Shown here: positions 50,344 to 59,528 of the stretch, piece after piece
How positions within the stretch are numbered: position 1 is the first letter of the stretch
Layout: each line of letters begins with the position of its first letter
DNA from: AP-15 sp035538335
Lineage (GTDB): Bacteria > Pseudomonadota > Alphaproteobacteria > ATCC43930 > CGMCC-115725
NCBI GenBank assembly: GCA_035538335.1
Contig: DATLKN010000016.1
Coordinates: 1-64,000, forward strand
DNA length: 64,000 bases
Direction: 5' to 3'
Position numbers and translations under genes: made by a program
Notes under the pieces: generated by a model
Databases searched by the model: none
Seen by the model: the letters and a program-made list of their open reading frames with translations, nothing else
What the model was told of the DNA's origin: nothing

Positions 50344-50577
50344 CGAGTGTCCCTCTGCTGTTGCGCAGGTCCGACCTGCCCTCCGGCCATGCCGCGCGCA
50401 CGCGGCGCGCGCGACCGATAGCATGAGCCGGGGCGCTCGGCAAAGGCCGGCCTCGCAGCCTGCGCCGGCCCCGCGTTTTTTCTGCGCGGGCGAGGCAACG
50501 AACGCTTAATATGAGCGTATAGGCTGTTGGCGATCGACGGGGAGGGAGCCCGGCCAGATGCTCGCTCAAGAACGGAC

Positions 50578-51135
50578 GTGAAATCCCTCGCGGGCCAGTT
50601 GCTGGTGGCGATGCCGCAAATGCAGGACCACCGTTTTGCCCGTTCGGTCGTCTATCTGTGCGCGCACGGCGAAGAGTCGGGCGCCATGGGCCTCGTCGTC
50701 AACAAGCTCTTGGGCTCGCTGACGATGGACGAGCTGTTCAAGCAGCTCGACCTCGAGCCGAGCAGGCTATCCGGCGCCCGCCCGGTGCATTTTGGCGGGC
50801 CGGTCGAGGCGGGCCGCGGCTTCGTCTTACACACGGCGGACTATCGCGAGGAGGCGACCCTCGTCGTCGCCGGCAACATCGCGGTGACGGCGACGCTCGA
50901 CATCCTGCGCGCGATCGGCCGCGGCGAGGGCCCGCGCCACAGCATCCTGGCGCTGGGCTATGCCGGTTGGGGGCCGGGGCAGCTCGACGCCGAGATCCAG
51001 GCCAATGGCTGGCTGTCGGTCGCCGCCGACGACGATCTCGTCTTCGACCGCGACATCAACAGCAAGTGGCAGCGCGCGCTCGGCAAGATCGGCATCGACC
51101 TGTCGATGCTGTCGACCGACGCTGGGCACGCGTAG
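50578..51135 (+). CDS. YqgE/AlgH family protein
   Basis: A protein of about 185 residues of the UPF0301/DUF179 family. Signatures are SLAGQLLVAMPQMQDHRFAR, SVVYLCAHGEESGAMGLVVN and ARPVHFGGPVEAGRGFVLH. The family was named from a transcriptional regulator of alginate genes in Pseudomonas, but its biochemical role is unclear. The start is uncertain: I take the GTG at 50578 (VKSLAGQ), where homology begins; a TTG at 50527 would add 17 residues. It is divergent from the peroxiredoxin gene, and the 50344-50577 gap has no other visible gene. Confidence 0.9.
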   Translation: MKSLAGQLLVAMPQMQDHRFARSVVYLCAHGEESGAMGLVVNKLLGSLTMDELFKQLDLEPSRLSGARPVHFGGPVEAGRGFVLHTADYREEATLVVAGNIAVTATLDILRAIGRGEGPRHSILALGYAGWGPGQLDAEIQANGWLSVAADDDLVFDRDINSKWQRALGKIGIDLSMLSTDAGHA

Positions 51136-51147
51136 GCTGCACGGGCT

Positions 51148-51216
51148 GTCATTGCGAGCGCAGCGAAGTAATCGCGTAGAGCGGGATTGCTTCGTCGCTG
51201 CGCTCCTCGCAATGAC
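51148..51216. repeat. Palindromic intergenic repeat, family A (copy 3)
   Basis: gtcattgcgag and ctcgcaatgac bound a 69-base element very like the copy at 9887. It lies between the convergent yqgE/algH and GNAT genes. Confidence 0.85.
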
Positions 51217-51228
51217 AAAGCGGAGAGG

Positions 51229-51840
51229 TCACCGCGCCCGGCGGGCCTGCCAATCGCCGCGCAGGATCGCGAACAGCACGTGGTCCTGCCATTTGCCGGC
51301 GATGCACAGATATTCGCGGGCGTGGCCTTCCTCATGAAAGCCGGCGCGCTTCAAGAGCGCCCGGCTCGGCACGTTGCTCGGCAGCGTCGCGGCCTCGACG
51401 CGGTGCAGCCGCAACTGCTCGAAGGCGAAATCGAGCGTCAGCGGCAGGGCCGCCGTCATGTAGCCGCGGCGCGCGAACGGCTCGCCGACCCAGTAGCCGA
51501 GGCTCGCGGTCTCCGACACCCCGCGCCGCAGATTTGACAGCCCGATGCCGCCGACCAGCGTGTCGTCGTTGCCGAAGATGAAGAAGTTATAGGCCTGGTC
51601 GGTGCGCCAGTCCTCGGCGTAGCGCGCGACGCGGGCGCGGAAGCTCGTGCGTGACAGCCCGTCGGGCGGCCAGATCGGCTCCCACGGCGCGAGAAAGTTG
51701 CGCGACGTGGCGCGCAGGCTCGCCCATTCCTCGTAATCGCCGCGTTCGGGCGAGCGCAGATAGACGCGCTCGCCGACCAGGCGGAACGGCTCCCAGCGCG
51801 CGAGGAAGAGCCGCGGGAAGGATTTGCGTTGCGGCGCCAT
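51229..51840 (-). CDS. GNAT N-acetyltransferase (RimJ/RimL-like)
   Basis: A 203-residue acetyl-CoA-dependent transferase. The segments GERVYLRSPERGDYEEWASL, LVGGIGLSNLRRGVSETASL, GYWVGEPFARRGYMTAALPL (acetyl-CoA-binding region) and SNVPSRALLKRAGFHEEGHA follow the RimJ/RimL pattern of N-terminal or ribosomal-protein acetylation. The true substrate is not known. It follows the M16 peptidase gene by 16 bases in the same direction; the thrC-peptidase-GNAT order is a recurrent alphaproteobacterial arrangement. Confidence 0.9.
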   Translation of the reverse strand: MAPQRKSFPRLFLARWEPFRLVGERVYLRSPERGDYEEWASLRATSRNFLAPWEPIWPPDGLSRTSFRARVARYAEDWRTDQAYNFFIFGNDDTLVGGIGLSNLRRGVSETASLGYWVGEPFARRGYMTAALPLTLDFAFEQLRLHRVEAATLPSNVPSRALLKRAGFHEEGHAREYLCIAGKWQDHVLFAILRGDWQARRAR

Positions 51841-51856
51841 CGGCGAGGCGCCGGGC

Positions 51857-53116
51857 TCAGGCGGCGAGCCGCGCCATTAGGCGCGCGTAGTCTTCGAGCC
51901 GGCCCAGCGGCCCGAGCGCCACCAGGGTCGGCGGCTGCGTCCGCCAGCGCGCCAGAACGCGGGCGATCGCGGCGTCGTCCACCGCCTCGATGCGGCGCAC
52001 GATGTCGGGCGGCTCGAATGGCGTGCCGTGCACGAGCAGGTGCTGTGCCAGCTGCTCGCAGCGCGCCGCGGTGCTTTCGAGCGACATGAGGAGCCCCGCC
52101 TTCATCTGCGCCTTGGCGCGGCCGAGCTCAACCGGGCTGAGCCCGTCCTCGAGCTTTTTCGCTTCCTCGGCGAGCGCCGGCGCGAGTTCGGCCGCTTCCG
52201 CCTCGCCGGTGCCGGCATAGATGCCGAAGAGGCCGCCGTCGCGATAGCCGTGGACGAAGGAGTGGATCGCATAGACGAGCCCCCGCCTTTCGCGGATCTC
52301 CTGAAAGAGCCGTGAGGACATGCCGCCGCCGAACGCCGTCGACAGCACCGCGGCGGCATAATAATCCCGGTCGCCGAGCGGCGGCGCGGGAAAGCCGAGA
52401 ATAAGGTGCAATTGCTCGAGATCGCGCTCCTCGCGCCGCTCGCCGCCGCGGTAGCGCGCCGGCTCGGCATCGGCCGGACGCTCGGCCGGCAGGCCGGTGA
52501 GCAGCTTTTCGGCGAGGCCGACGAGGCCGTCATGGTCGAGGTTGCCGGCCGCCGCCAGAACCATGTGGCGGGCGCCGTAGTGCGCCCCGAGGTAATGCAC
52601 GACTGCCGCCCGGTCGAGGCTCCGGACGATCTCCGGACGGCCCAGGACCGGGCGGCCCATTGCCTGCTCGGGATAGGCGCATTCCTGGAAATGGTCGAAG
52701 ATGATGTCGTCGGGCGTGTCGTAGGCCTGCCCGATCTCCTGCAGGATGACGGCGCGCTCGCGTTCCAGCTCGGCGGGGTCGAAGGTCGAGTTCTGCAGAA
52801 TGTCGGCGAGGATGTCGAGGGCGAGCGGCAAATCCTCCTTCAGCACCTTCGCGTAATAGGCAGTGCTCTCGCGCGAGGTATAGGCGTTCAAGTGGCCGCC
52901 GACCGCCTCGATCTCTTCCGCGATCGCCTGCGCGCTGCGCCGGCGCGTGCCCTTGAAGGCCATGTGCTCGAGAAAATGCGCGACGCCGTTCTTTTCCGGC
53001 GGCTCGTGGCGGGTGCCGACATCGACCCATAGGCCCAGCGAGACAGTGTCGACCGTCTCGAGGCGATCGGTGGCGACGCGCAGCCCGTTCGACAGCGTCG
53101 ACAGCCGCGCCGTCAT
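51857..53116 (-). CDS. M16 family zinc peptidase (mitochondrial processing peptidase-like)
   Basis: A 419-residue metalloprotease related to the beta subunit of the mitochondrial processing peptidase. The inverted zinc motif is in GVAHFLEHMAFKGT (HxxEH) with the third ligand Glu downstream (HLNAYTSRESTAYYAKVLKE is the following strand region). The C-terminal half carries FGGGMSSRLFQEIRERRGLV with YAIHSFVHGYRDGG. No signal peptide is evident, so it acts in the cytoplasm or its export is unusual. It overlaps the thrC stop by four bases. Confidence 0.94.
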   Translation of the reverse strand: MTARLSTLSNGLRVATDRLETVDTVSLGLWVDVGTRHEPPEKNGVAHFLEHMAFKGTRRRSAQAIAEEIEAVGGHLNAYTSRESTAYYAKVLKEDLPLALDILADILQNSTFDPAELERERAVILQEIGQAYDTPDDIIFDHFQECAYPEQAMGRPVLGRPEIVRSLDRAAVVHYLGAHYGARHMVLAAAGNLDHDGLVGLAEKLLTGLPAERPADAEPARYRGGERREERDLEQLHLILGFPAPPLGDRDYYAAAVLSTAFGGGMSSRLFQEIRERRGLVYAIHSFVHGYRDGGLFGIYAGTGEAEAAELAPALAEEAKKLEDGLSPVELGRAKAQMKAGLLMSLESTAARCEQLAQHLLVHGTPFEPPDIVRRIEAVDDAAIARVLARWRTQPPTLVALGPLGRLEDYARLMARLAA

Positions 53117-54537
53117 GCCGCCGCCTTCGCATGCCGCGCATGGCCGCGGATGAATTGCCTGACGGCGTGCAGATCGGCGGGGAGGGTCATTTCGCGCTCC
53201 GGGCGGTCGAAAAGTTCGGCAAGGGCTGGCGGCACGGCCGGCCGGACGCCGGTCGCGCGCTCGACCGCATCGGGAAATTTCGCGGCATGGGCGGTGGCGA
53301 GCGCCACGATCGGCGCGGCGTCGCCGTCCTGCGCCAGATCCGCCCGCGCCGCCGCGACGGCGATCGCGGTGTGCGGGTCGATCAGGGTGCCCGAGCGCCG
53401 ATAGGTGTCGGCGATCGCCGCCATCGTCTCTTCGTCGTCGAAGCGGTGCGCCGAGAGGAGGCGCCGCGCCGCCCGCCATGCCTGTTCGTCGTGCGGCAGC
53501 GCGCCGTCGCGGCGGAAGCCTTGCATGGCGGCGGCGGTGGCGGCGCCGCTGCGGCCTTTCAGCTCGAACAGCAGCCGCTCGAAATTGCTCGACACTTGAA
53601 TGTCCATGCTGGGGCTCAGGGTCGCTGTCACCGCGGTGATCGCCATCTCGCCCGTCGCGAGATAGCGCCACAGGATATCGTTCCGGTTGGTGCCGATCGC
53701 CAGCCGCCCGATCGGCAAGCCGATGCGCCGCGCGAGGTGGCCGGCATAGACGTTGCCGAAATTGCCGGTCGGCACGCTGAACGACACCCGCCGTTCGGGC
53801 GCGCCCAAGGCGAGGGCGGCGGCGGCGTAATAGACGGTCTGCGCGGCGATCCGCGCCCAGTTGATCGAGTTGACGGCGGCGAGCCGCAGGCTGGCCCGCA
53901 GCGGCGCATCGGCGAAAAGCGCCTTCACCAGGTCCTGGCAATCGTCGAAGCTGCCCTCGATCGCGACGGCGTGGACGTTGCCCGCCTCGACGGTCGTCAT
54001 CTGCCGCCGCTGCACCTCGGAAATGCGGCCCTTCGGGTAGAGAATGAACAGGTCGATGGCGGTGCGGTCGCGGCAGGCGGCGATCGCGGCGGAGCCGGTA
54101 TCGCCCGAAGTCGCGCCGACGATCGTCGCATGCTCGCCGTGCCGTTCGAGCGCGCGGTCGAGCAACAGCCCCAGCAGCTGCAGCGCCAGATCCTTGAAGG
54201 CGAGGGTGGGGCCGTGGAACAGCTCCAACAGCCACAGCCGCTCGTCGAGCTGGACGAGCGGGGTGACCGCGGCGTGCCGGAAGCGGCCATAGGCGATCGC
54301 GGCAAGGCCCTGCAGCTCGTCCGAGGCGAAGCTGTCGCCGGCGAACAGCCCGACGAGGCGGGCCGCCAGCTCGGCATAGGGCAGTCCGGCACAGCCGCGC
54401 CAAAACGCGGCGTCGAGCGCCGGCAACCGGTCCGGCACATAGAGCCCGCCATCCTCGGCCAGCCCGCCGACCAGCACCTCCTCGAACGACCGGGTCGCCG
54501 GGCGAGGACGCGCGTCGCGCGTGCTCACATAGTGCAT
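53113..54537 (-). CDS. thrC: Threonine synthase
   Basis: PLP enzyme that converts O-phosphohomoserine to threonine. The 474-residue protein begins MHYVSTRDARPRPATRSFEE, and the cofactor Lys is in FHGPTLAFKDLALQLLG (about residue 115). Other signatures are GATSGDTGSAAIAACRDRTA and FSVPTGNFGNVYAGHLARRI. It belongs to the long ThrC class. An ATG five codons earlier (54552) is possible. Works with ThrB at 48335; first gene of thrC-M16-GNAT. Confidence 0.95.
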   Translation of the reverse strand: MHYVSTRDARPRPATRSFEEVLVGGLAEDGGLYVPDRLPALDAAFWRGCAGLPYAELAARLVGLFAGDSFASDELQGLAAIAYGRFRHAAVTPLVQLDERLWLLELFHGPTLAFKDLALQLLGLLLDRALERHGEHATIVGATSGDTGSAAIAACRDRTAIDLFILYPKGRISEVQRRQMTTVEAGNVHAVAIEGSFDDCQDLVKALFADAPLRASLRLAAVNSINWARIAAQTVYYAAAALALGAPERRVSFSVPTGNFGNVYAGHLARRIGLPIGRLAIGTNRNDILWRYLATGEMAITAVTATLSPSMDIQVSSNFERLLFELKGRSGAATAAAMQGFRRDGALPHDEQAWRAARRLLSAHRFDDEETMAAIADTYRRSGTLIDPHTAIAVAAARADLAQDGDAAPIVALATAHAAKFPDAVERATGVRPAVPPALAELFDRPEREMTLPADLHAVRQFIRGHARHAKAAA

Positions 54538-54606
54538 TTGAGATGATCTCATCGCCGCGGTCGAGCCTATAGCCCGCGTCCCCTTCCCGCAACCCGGCCG
54601 TAAGCC

Positions 54607-54677
54607 GTCATACCGGCGAAGGCTGGGTGAAGCCTGGTATCCACGACTTTGCCGGGTCCCGGCTTTCGCCGGGGCGA
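54607..54677. repeat. Palindromic intergenic repeat, family B (copy 4)
   Basis: gtcataccggcgaaggctgg starts the copy, here with a short insertion (gtgaagcctg) before the tat-cc segment, and it ends cccggctttcgccggggcgaca. It separates the thrC start from the CCA-adding enzyme stop. Confidence 0.75.
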
Positions 54678-54689
54678 CACTCGCCCGGT

Positions 54690-55928
54690 CTACTGCGCCG
54701 CTTCGCCGACGAGGGCCTTGAGGCGGGCGAGGCATTCGGCGCGCGAGGCGGCGAAGTCGCCTTCCTCCCACGATTGCCGCACTGCTTCCAGGAGACGCCC
54801 GACGCGCTCGCCTGGCAGGACGCCGAGGGCGGTCACGTCGCGTCCCTTCAGCGGGAAGCGCGGCGCCGTCCAATTGTCGGCGAGCGCCGATAACTCTCGC
54901 AGCCGCGCCGGAGCGAGGGCGCCCCCGGCGGCGAGAATAAGCGTGATGTCGCGGTAGCGCGCGGCGCCGACCCGGTGGAGCGCGCGGCGCTGCGCCCGCT
55001 CGTCAGCCGCCGGATCGAGGGGCCAGGGCGGCACGAGGCCGGCCAGCCGGTCGCGCCAGGCGTTCGGAAAGCGCAGCCGGCCGGCGAGCGCAAGCGCCCC
55101 CTCGCTGCCGGTCTCGATGGCGGCGGCGAGCCGGCGCAGCGGGTCGCGCGCCGGCTCGATCGCCACCAGGTTTTTCAGGCGATCGAAGCGGCGCGCCTCG
55201 GGCAGCACGGCCGCCAGCACGCCGTCCTCGCGCATCATCGCGAGGGCCGGCAGCGGATCGGTGGCGTCGAAGAGCTTCATCAGCTCCTGCCGCACGCGCT
55301 CGGCCGACAGCGTCGGCAGGCGATCGCGGGCGGCGCGGCAGGCGGCGCGCGCCGCCGGGTCGCCGCTGCGGGTTTTGCCAAAGCTCGCCTCGAAGCGGTA
55401 GTAGCGCAACAGCCGCAGCACGTCTTCCGCGATGCGCCGCGCCGGGTCGCCGACAAAGCGCACCCGGCCCGCGCGCAGATCGGCGATGCCCCCGACCGGA
55501 TCGAACAGCGTGCCGTCGGGCGCGAGATAGACGGCGTTCATCGTGAAATCGCGGCGCGAGGCGTCCGCCGCCCAATCGGCGTCGAAGGCGACGCGGGCAT
55601 GCCGGCCGTAGGTCTCGACGTCGCGCCGCAGGGTCGTGATCTCGAAATGCCGCGGTGCGGCGACCGCCGTCACCGTGCCGTGCGCGAGGCCCGTCGGCAC
55701 GACCTTGATGCCGGCCGTGCCGAGCAGCTCGATCACCCGTTCGGGCGGCGCCGGCGTCGCGATGTCGATGTCGCCGATCTCCCGGCCGAGCAGCGCGTCG
55801 CGCACCGAGCCGCCGACAAAGCGCGCTTCCGCCTCGCCCGCAGCGAGCGCCGCCAGCACGCGCTGCGTCGGCGCTTCGCTGATCCAAGGCTGCGGCGGGA
55901 GACGCCGCGCTTGCCGCGGCTGCTTCAC
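54690..55928 (-). CDS. CCA tRNA nucleotidyltransferase / poly(A) polymerase family
   Basis: A class II nucleotidyltransferase of 412 residues that adds or repairs the 3' CCA of tRNA. The head domain has ARFVGGSVRDALLGREIGDI and DIATPAPPERVIELL, giving the GGxVRD and DxD motifs, and RRDFTMNAVYLAPDGTLFDP follows. The neck motif is RRIAEDVLRLLRYYRFEASF. No HD phosphohydrolase domain is visible. The GTG at 55928 (VKQPRQARRLPPQPW) overlaps the DUF6111 stop (GTGA). The family includes poly(A) polymerases, but a lone copy is normally the CCA enzyme. Confidence 0.93.
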   Translation of the reverse strand: MKQPRQARRLPPQPWISEAPTQRVLAALAAGEAEARFVGGSVRDALLGREIGDIDIATPAPPERVIELLGTAGIKVVPTGLAHGTVTAVAAPRHFEITTLRRDVETYGRHARVAFDADWAADASRRDFTMNAVYLAPDGTLFDPVGGIADLRAGRVRFVGDPARRIAEDVLRLLRYYRFEASFGKTRSGDPAARAACRAARDRLPTLSAERVRQELMKLFDATDPLPALAMMREDGVLAAVLPEARRFDRLKNLVAIEPARDPLRRLAAAIETGSEGALALAGRLRFPNAWRDRLAGLVPPWPLDPAADERAQRRALHRVGAARYRDITLILAAGGALAPARLRELSALADNWTAPRFPLKGRDVTALGVLPGERVGRLLEAVRQSWEEGDFAASRAECLARLKALVGEAAQ

Positions 55929-56194
55929 GGGCTCGCTTTCGGCTCGATATGGCCGGGTACGATCCGCCCCTGCCGCCAGGCCGGCGGCACATAAACCCCG
56001 TGCTGCGGGGTGCCGAAATCGACTACCATGAAGACGAGAACGATCGCCAACAACAGCGCGCCGGCGCCGGCGAGCCACACCCAGGGCGGGGTGCGGGCCG
56101 CGGCGCCGTCGCGCGGGAACACGGCGATCCACAGGAAATAGAGCGCCGTCGGCAAGGTCAACGGCAGGATGATCTCGATAAAGACCCGCAGCAT
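55925..56194 (-). CDS. DUF6111 family membrane protein
   Basis: An 89-residue protein with two predicted transmembrane segments, EIILPLTLPTALYFLWIAVF and VWLAGAGALLLAIVLVFMVV, and a short polar C-terminus (GVYVPPAWRQGRIVPGHIEP). It matches the small DUF6111 family of alphaproteobacteria. Function unknown. It overlaps the CCA enzyme start by four bases and follows the NUDIX gene by four bases, so these three form one transcription unit. Confidence 0.85.
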   Translation of the reverse strand: MLRVFIEIILPLTLPTALYFLWIAVFPRDGAAARTPPWVWLAGAGALLLAIVLVFMVVDFGTPQHGVYVPPAWRQGRIVPGHIEPKASP

Positions 56195-56198
56195 GGGT

Positions 56199-56852
56199 TC
56201 AATGGCCGGTCAGCACCTCGTAGAGGTTGACCAACATACCCGCCGTGGCGCCCCAGATGTTCCTGCCCTCGAACGGCAGAACGAAAAACGCGCGGCGGTG
56301 TTCTGCGAATACCCGTTCGGTGCGCCGATGGTTGGCCGGGTCGAGGATGTAGGCGAGCGGCACCTCGAACACTTCGGCGACCTCGACCGGGTCGATGGCG
56401 AGGGACAAGGGCGGAGCGATGATGCCGACGACCGGGGTGATCTCGAAACCGGTGCCGGTGACGTAGGTATCGAGCCGGCCGATCACCGCGACGCGCTCGC
56501 GCGGCAGCCCGATTTCCTCCTCGGTCTCGCGCAGCGCCGCCGCGGTCGCGTCGGCGTCCGCCTCCTCGATGCGCCCGCCGGGGAAGGCGATCTGCCCGGC
56601 ATGCGCCGACAGATGCTCGGTGCGCCGGGTCAGCAGCACCGACATGCCGCCCTCCCGGTCGATCAGCGGCACCAGCACGGCGGCCGGCCGCAGCGCCGTG
56701 CTCGGCGGCGTCATGCCGGGGTTGAGATCGTGGTCGCCGCGCGTCGCCTGCCGCAGCGCCGCCGCTTCGAGCGGGTCCGCGGTGCCGCCGAAGCCGCGCC
56801 GCCCCGGCTGCGCTCGTCCTCTAAAACGCGCGACCGCCCGCTCCCGTGTCAC
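56199..56852 (-). CDS. NUDIX hydrolase, coenzyme A diphosphatase type
   Basis: A 217-residue NUDIX enzyme of the NudL/NUDT7 branch, expected to cleave CoA into phosphopantetheine and 3',5'-ADP. The CoA-branch segment LLTRRTEHLSAHAGQIAFPG is followed by the catalytic part of the box, ALRETEEEIGLPRE. The C-terminus ends FEGRNIWGATAGMLVNLYEV, typical of the branch. The start is a GTG at 56852 behind AAGGGGAACGG. It is in an operon with DUF1285 (54-base gap), DUF6111 and the CCA enzyme. Confidence 0.9.
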   Translation of the reverse strand: MTRERAVARFRGRAQPGRRGFGGTADPLEAAALRQATRGDHDLNPGMTPPSTALRPAAVLVPLIDREGGMSVLLTRRTEHLSAHAGQIAFPGGRIEEADADATAAALRETEEEIGLPRERVAVIGRLDTYVTGTGFEITPVVGIIAPPLSLAIDPVEVAEVFEVPLAYILDPANHRRTERVFAEHRRAFFVLPFEGRNIWGATAGMLVNLYEVLTGH

Positions 56853-56906
56853 TTTGCCGTTCCCCTTGCCGATGCCGCCGCCGGCTTGCCGGTGGCGGCA
56901 AGCCGG

Positions 56907-57452
56907 TCACTCTTCTCCGCTGTCGCCGAGCGCAAAGAACGCGCCCCCGCTCCATACTCCGAATTGCCTCTCCGCGGCCACCCGCTCCTCTTGCCCGAGT
57001 TCGACGAGCTCGTAAAACACGGCGCGGGTCAGCTTCGCCTCGAGCCCGCCGCGCACCAGAATATAGGGCGCCGGCTCGCCGCCCGCAGCCGTCGCGACGC
57101 GCAGCGGATGCTCCGGCCCGGCCGTCACAATCTCGTCGAGATTGGTGCGGAAGATCAGTTGCTGCTCGCGGCCCTTGCCGCGGGGCGTCACCTCGACCGC
57201 GAGAAACGGCGCATCCTCGACCTCGACACGGCCGCGCTCGACCGGCGTGACGAGCGCGTAGCCGCCATCCGGCTCGCGGCTGAGGACGGACGCGAAGAGC
57301 TTGACGAGCGGCAAACGGTTGATCGGCGACCCGCGATAGAGCCAGCTGCCGTCGCGGGCGATCCGGATGCCGAGATCGCCGCAATCGACGACCGGCCGCT
57401 TCGCCGCGGCCGGGCTCGTGCTGAGGGTTTTGCCGGAACCGATCCTTGCCAT
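56907..57452 (-). CDS. DUF1285 domain protein
   Basis: A 181-residue protein of an uncharacterised proteobacterial family. Characteristic segments are DLGIRIARDGSWLYRGSPIN, RLPLVKLFASVLSREPDG and LVTPVERGRVEVEDAPFLAV, ending FYELVELGQEERVAAERQFG. No signal peptide or membrane span is evident. It is divergent from the MoxR operon with only 41 bases between starts, so the two promoters must overlap. The DUF1285-NUDIX-CCA order next to moxR is often conserved in alphaproteobacteria, going by memory of the clade. Confidence 0.9.
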   Translation of the reverse strand: MARIGSGKTLSTSPAAAKRPVVDCGDLGIRIARDGSWLYRGSPINRLPLVKLFASVLSREPDGGYALVTPVERGRVEVEDAPFLAVEVTPRGKGREQQLIFRTNLDEIVTAGPEHPLRVATAAGGEPAPYILVRGGLEAKLTRAVFYELVELGQEERVAAERQFGVWSGGAFFALGDSGEE

Positions 57453-57493
57453 CGCGCCCGCGTCTCGACTACAGTTTGAAAGGAACGAACTCC

Positions 57494-58512
<1,019 letters not shown>

Positions 58513-58516
<4 letters not shown>

Positions 58517-59448
58517 GCCTTCCCGCCGCAATCCTCAGGGACGGCGCCGCCCACCGCCGCTCACCCGCCGCCGGCTTGCGCGACCGCGCCGAAGCGGCGG
58601 CGGCGGCGCTGCCGCCGCTGCTCGTCGCGGCCGAGCGCGTCGCGGCGACGGTGGCGCAGGGCGTGCACGGCCGGCGCCGCGTCGGCCAGGGCGAGACTTT
58701 CTGGCAATTCCGGCAATACGAGCCGGGCGACGCGGCCTCGCGCATCGACTGGCGCGAGAGCGCCAAGTCAGACCGGCTCTATGTCCGGGAGACCGAATGG
58801 GAGGCAGCGCAGAGCGTGTGGCTGTGGCGCGACGCCTCGGCCTCGATGGCCTACGGCTCGGCCGAATATCTGGCGGGCGCGTGGCCGACGAAGCGCGAGC
58901 GCGCCGAGCTGCTCCTCGTCGCGCTGGCGAGCCTCCTGGTGCGCGCCGGCGAGCATCTCGCGGTGCTGGGCAGCGGCAATCCGCCGCTCACCGGGCGCCT
59001 CGCGCTGTCGCGGGTCGCCGCGCTGATTGCGCGCGCGACGCCGGCGGGCGGCGGGCTGCCGCAATTCGAGCCGCTGCCGCGCTTCGGCCAGCTCGTGCTG
59101 TTCGGCGATTTCCTCGATCCGCTGGAGGCGGTCAACGCGGCGCTCGGCCGCTTCGCCGCCGCCGGATTGCGGGGGCATCTGCTGCAGATCGTCGATCCGG
59201 CCGAGGAAGACCTGCCGTTCGACGGCCGCGTGCGCTTCGCCGGCGTCGAGGACGGGCAGGAGGTCGTGATCAGCCGCGTCGAAGGCGTGCGCGGCGATTA
59301 CGCCGAGCGCTTCCGCCGGCATCGCCTGGGGCTCGCCGCAATCGCCCGCTCCTTCGGCTGGGGTTTCGGCTTTCACCGCACCGACCGGCCGCCGCATCTG
59401 GCGCTGCTCGGGCTGTACGGCGCGCTGACCGCCGACCGCCGGCGTTGA
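58513..59448 (+). CDS. DUF58 domain protein (MoxR partner)
   Basis: A 311-residue protein with the DUF58 signature GRRRVGQGETFWQFRQYEPG followed by DAASRIDWRESAKSDRLYVR. A degenerate VWA-like fold follows (VWLWRDASASMAY takes the place of a DxSxS MIDAS). It starts at a GTG at 58513 overlapping moxR. Proteins of this kind act with MoxR ATPases in assembly or stress complexes, by family knowledge. It has no transmembrane segment, unlike many DUF58 proteins. Confidence 0.9.
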
Positions 59449-59528
59449 GGGGCGGAGGCGATGGACAACACGGCAAGGCCGCGAAGGACGCCCTTCGCCG
59501 ATCCAGCCATGTCCCGCCGAGTTGAGCC

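Noticed and set aside
9887..51216. Dispersed palindromes considered as CRISPR repeats
   Set aside because: They are single, widely scattered elements with internal symmetry; no array of repeat-spacer units exists.
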